This document shows, piece by piece, positions 43,021 to 45,963 of a stretch of 45,963 nucleotides of DNA (positions are counted from its first letter, which is position 1; each line of letters starts with the position of its first letter). Below the pieces are notes generated by a model. The model did no database searches. It was not told the DNA's origin and was given only the letters and a program-made list of their open reading frames with translations. The DNA comes from Euperipatoides rowelli (Eukaryota; Onychophora; Udeonychophora; Euonychophora; Peripatopsidae), in assembly GCA_003024985.2 (NCBI GenBank), contig PXIH01S0001241.1. One strand, given 5' to 3'. The position numbers and the translations under genes were made by a program.

Positions 43021-45963
43021 TTATATATTCAACTCTTTTTGAAGTTGCTTGATAATATTAAAGTCTGGTTTACTAAAATAAATTCCATTAGTAGTTTGAA
43101 ACTTTTCTGTGAATGCTCTTGTAAAAATGTATATAACACCTCCGAAATTATTGATATATTCTTTTTGTTCTTTAAAAAAAATGTTAAAAAGCCCAAGTGT
43201 GTATAGAGTACATTGTAATTTATAGTTTGCTTCTATCATTGTAGCTTTTAAACTTTCAAGGTTATAGTTATAATCACCTACTCCCAAGAAGTTGGTTTTA
43301 TAGTCTATTAAATATATTTTATTATTTATTTTGAATATTAGATCAATTATTCCTTTTAAATAACCATCTTGGAGTTTTAAATTTTCCTGTTTTGTTAACT
43401 TAGTTAAAATGTTTTGCTTCATTCTTTCTGGATTAATCTTTATTAGAAATTCAACTTCATTTCTTTTTTCTTTAATTTCGCTTAGACTGATATTCAAAAT
43501 ACCAATCTGACTTTTTAGCATGTTGTATACCATTTTAAGTAATGAGTTTTTTATTGCGACTTCATTGAATTTTGTATTAAACATTTCTATTTTTCTCTCA
43601 ATAAGTTCTAAATTTATTTCTTTAAACTTATTAAAGTTTTCTCTTGCAGTTTTAAAGTCAAGTTCTTCTAATATGCTATGTATTATTTTTCCAAAATCTT
43701 GCCCCTTGGGTAATGTGTCATTGTGTTTTTCTTGTTCGTTGCCATCATCAAAATCAAGTTCTTCCCCTATATCATTTTCTTTTTCTAAATATATTTCTAA
43801 TTTTTCTTTAGCTTTTAAAAGTCTAGAATAGCTATATATGTATGTTTTTTTAAGTAAATTTTTGTCCATACTTGACGGCTCTTCAAGATCTTCGTTCTGA
43901 TTTTGCTTAATATATAGCTGCTTATTGAAGTCTTGGTATTTTAATAAGTTATCTATACTTATTTGACCAACTTCCTTCTCTGCTTGTATTTTGCTAATTT
44001 TTAATAAATTGTTCATTATTGAATTTGCTTTTTTATTTTCATAAATAAAAAGTCCTATTTTTGCTCTTGTACATGCTACGTAAAATATATTTTTTTCTTC
44101 ACTTAATATTTTTCTATTGTGAAGTTTTTTATTTTTTTCTAATTTTAAAAAATCATATTGAATTGAATTATTCTCATAAAATTTGTAGAAACTATCATGA
44201 CCAATATTATATTGTTTATTGTTAATCAGAAATACAATATTAAATCCTAATCCTTTTGCTGTGTGAATTGTTAATATATTCAGAACATCTTGGACAGTAT
44301 TAATTTTTGTGGATTCAACACTGCTTTGACCTTCGTATTGTTCTAGTTTTAAATTTTCTATACTTTCTATTAGAGTAGTTATATTAAAACTTTCATAATA
44401 TTTTGTTGCTATGAGGTCTAGGCTTTTTGCATGATTTTCCAGACCCATTAAGTTGTCTTGGAGTAATAATCTTTCTTTATAGCTTTTTTTAGCTTGAATT
44501 AATTGCTTTAAGTTTTCTTTTTGAAATCCTTTAGCTAAACTCTCCCATAGTTTTCTCTCGGATTCTATTTTGTTAATTGCTCCAACTAATGTGATTTTAT
44601 TTGTTTCAAGTAAAATAATTATTTCTTTTATAAAATTTTCTATTTCTGGGAAAAGATTGTTATTTTTCAAGAATAATAGAAAATCAATAGGTAAGTTTAT
44701 TATTTTGCTTGTTAAAATGTAGGGTAAGTCTTTGAAGTTTCTTTTTTTATCTAAGCATTTTATTATATAAAAAATTTCATTAAATTCTTTTGTTTTTAAT
44801 AAATTATTTTCACAGTAATTGGTTTCTATTTCCAAGTTTTTCAATGCTTTGCTTATTTCTTGTACTTCACTTTGTCTTCTACATAGTAGAGTAATGTCTT
44901 TTAGTTCAATTTCTCTTAAAATTACTTTTTGACTTTCTGCATCAATATATTCTATTTGTCCGTTTGTTAGTAAGTATTTTACAGTCAAAGCAATGCTTTC
45001 AAAACTATTTAATTCTTTTGTTTCTAGTATATTCACATTCTTAATAGGTTTTCCGTTTAAGTAGATATTAATGTTATCTTTTGTACTGCTTGCATTTGAT
45101 TGTTCATACTGTACTTTCTCAATAACACAATCATAATCTGTGTTATATAAATAATGAAAAATTCTGTTTAAAGGTTCGATTATTTTTTTCGTTGTTCTGT
45201 AATTTATTTCTAAAGTTTCTTTTACGTCCACTTTGTCTTCAATGTTTTCTTTGTAAGTAGCTATATCTGTATCTCTAAAAGAATAAATAATTTGTTTTTT
45301 ATCTCCAATTAAGACTAGTTTTGTAGTAGCTAGTTTGTCTTGGGCCTTTGAAATGATGTTAAATATTTCAATTTGTTTTTTATTAAGATCTTGAGCTTCG
45401 TCTATTAGAATTATCTTATATTTATTTTTTATTGTTCTTTTTAGATTTTTTGTATCGTCTACTAGATAGTTTTTTAGAATTTCTGTTATATGTTGGTGGC
45501 TTGCTATTCTTTCGCTGTTTTCTAGTTCTTGTATTCTGTGTTCTTCAATATAAGTTAAAATTATGCAAGCAACTTTTAACTTAATATAAGTTTGCATGTT
45601 TACTTCTTTTTTTAAACAGTCTGGAATCCTTGACAGTATTTGATCTAGTTGTTTTCTTATATTTTCTTCTTTTAAGTTTAATTCTTGTTTATTCTTAGGA
45701 AAAGTCTCACAAATTTTAATCAATAACGGATCTGTTAAGAGTACGTTTAAAATTTCTATTATTGTGTTTAGTTCTTCATAACTAGTTTCTAGATTTTCTA
45801 GGTAACTTACTCCTCCTTTATATTTTTTTATAAAAGCTTCTTTTTCATTTATTTCAAGTTTATTTAGTTCATATGCCAGTTTATTATATTTGTTTATTAA
45901 TTCTGCTTGATTCTCTAATAAGTATGCTATATCTTTTTGTTTTTTTATCCATAAATTTAATTC
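43021..45963 (-). CDS. recB: RecBCD enzyme beta subunit RecB, 5'-truncated by the window edge
   Basis: RecB is the 3'-5' helicase and nuclease subunit of RecBCD. The frame runs open to the last base; the TTG at 45721-45723 is an internal codon, so ~980 C-terminal residues are seen and the N-terminal Walker A part is outside. Visible helicase motifs are IILIDEAQDLN, IGDKKQIIYSFRDTD, EINYRTTKK, LTIHTAKGLGFNIVFL and IFYVACTRAKIGLFI. The C-terminal nuclease domain has GIIDLIFKINNKIYLIDYKTN, with the D-x-D/DYK residues of the RecB nuclease. RecD follows. A full RecB is ~1170 residues. Confidence 0.95.
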   Translation of the reverse strand, partial: ELNLWIKKQKDIAYLLENQAELINKYNKLAYELNKLEINEKEAFIKKYKGGVSYLENLETSYEELNTIIEILNVLLTDPLLIKICETFPKNKQELNLKEENIRKQLDQILSRIPDCLKKEVNMQTYIKLKVACIILTYIEEHRIQELENSERIASHQHITEILKNYLVDDTKNLKRTIKNKYKIILIDEAQDLNKKQIEIFNIISKAQDKLATTKLVLIGDKKQIIYSFRDTDIATYKENIEDKVDVKETLEINYRTTKKIIEPLNRIFHYLYNTDYDCVIEKVQYEQSNASSTKDNINIYLNGKPIKNVNILETKELNSFESIALTVKYLLTNGQIEYIDAESQKVILREIELKDITLLCRRQSEVQEISKALKNLEIETNYCENNLLKTKEFNEIFYIIKCLDKKRNFKDLPYILTSKIINLPIDFLLFLKNNNLFPEIENFIKEIIILLETNKITLVGAINKIESERKLWESLAKGFQKENLKQLIQAKKSYKERLLLQDNLMGLENHAKSLDLIATKYYESFNITTLIESIENLKLEQYEGQSSVESTKINTVQDVLNILTIHTAKGLGFNIVFLINNKQYNIGHDSFYKFYENNSIQYDFLKLEKNKKLHNRKILSEEKNIFYVACTRAKIGLFIYENKKANSIMNNLLKISKIQAEKEVGQISIDNLLKYQDFNKQLYIKQNQNEDLEEPSSMDKNLLKKTYIYSYSRLLKAKEKLEIYLEKENDIGEELDFDDGNEQEKHNDTLPKGQDFGKIIHSILEELDFKTARENFNKFKEINLELIERKIEMFNTKFNEVAIKNSLLKMVYNMLKSQIGILNISLSEIKEKRNEVEFLIKINPERMKQNILTKLTKQENLKLQDGYLKGIIDLIFKINNKIYLIDYKTNFLGVGDYNYNLESLKATMIEANYKLQCTLYTLGLFNIFFKEQKEYINNFGGVIYIFTRAFTEKFQTTNGIYFSKPDFNIIKQLQKELNI

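Noticed and set aside
43520-43831. 103-codon frame antisense to recB
   Set aside because: Shadow of the RecB nuclease-linker region; hydrophobic residues reflect complementary Lys/Glu codons.

Overview
The window looks like a chromosomal segment of a Borrelia spirochete. The DNA is very AT-rich and compact, with no insertion sequence, CRISPR array or phage. The gene content and order (murB, cysS, glyA, p66, lctP, dacA, cheD, pcrA, tig-clpP-clpX-lon, rpsD, dhhP, mfd, a LysM amidase, fruA, fruK, recD, recB) follow what I remember of the B. burgdorferi B31 chromosome from about BB0597 to BB0633. Several genes I remember at this locus in B31 (pepD, cdd, ackA, a peptidase) are absent, P66 is short, and an arginine deiminase/transporter pair sits here. 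I therefore infer a relapsing-fever-type or otherwise divergent Borrelia; the species is not determinable by eye.

Layout. 1-7.5 kb: the 3' part of a chemoreceptor gene, murB on the other strand, then cysS, a membrane-anchored TIG/transglutaminase-like protein, glyA and a DjlA-like J-domain protein, closed by a terminator. 7.5-10.9 kb, minus strand: lctP and the outer-membrane protein P66. 10.9-14.6 kb: dacA, cheD, pcrA. 14.7-21.1 kb: four tRNAs (His, Arg, Leu, Gly), then the proteostasis run tig-clpP-clpX-lon and a small basic protein. 21.1-23.2 kb, minus: an acetyltransferase-cation-efflux fusion, initiator tRNA and rpsD. 23.4-26.7 kb: DhhP, a family-3 glycoside hydrolase and a tRNA-Met/DJ-1-family unit. 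26.8-33.2 kb: mfd, then a secreted protein of unknown function and a five-LysM amidase. 33.2-36.8 kb: tRNA-Asn, then on the minus strand a YfcC-family transporter, arginine deiminase and RNase M5. 36.8-37.3 kb: a gene-free gap with coding-like relics. 37.3-41.1 kb: a lipoprotein and the divergent fruA/fruK fructose genes. 41.1-46.0 kb, minus: tRNA-Asp, recD and recB (recB runs off the window).

How the genes work together. Trigger factor, ClpP, ClpX and Lon form a folding and degradation block downstream of a tRNA cluster. FruA imports fructose as fructose-1-phosphate, which FruK phosphorylates to feed glycolysis; LctP moves lactate. MurB, DacA, the LysM amidase and perhaps the family-3 hydrolase act on peptidoglycan. 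Mfd, PcrA and RecBD serve DNA repair. CheD and the chemoreceptor serve chemotaxis.

Non-coding structure stands out. Four tRNA units have near-consensus sigma-70 promoters with exact 17-bp spacing. There are several unusually long perfect inverted repeats: a 60-bp loopless palindrome between the lipoprotein gene and fruA, a 17-bp-stem hairpin in the signal-peptide region of the amidase gene, and hairpins after pcrA and before dhhP. I found no clearly new multi-gene system. The best leads are the acetyltransferase-efflux fusion, the long palindromes, the TIG/transglutaminase-like protein and the arginine deiminase locus.
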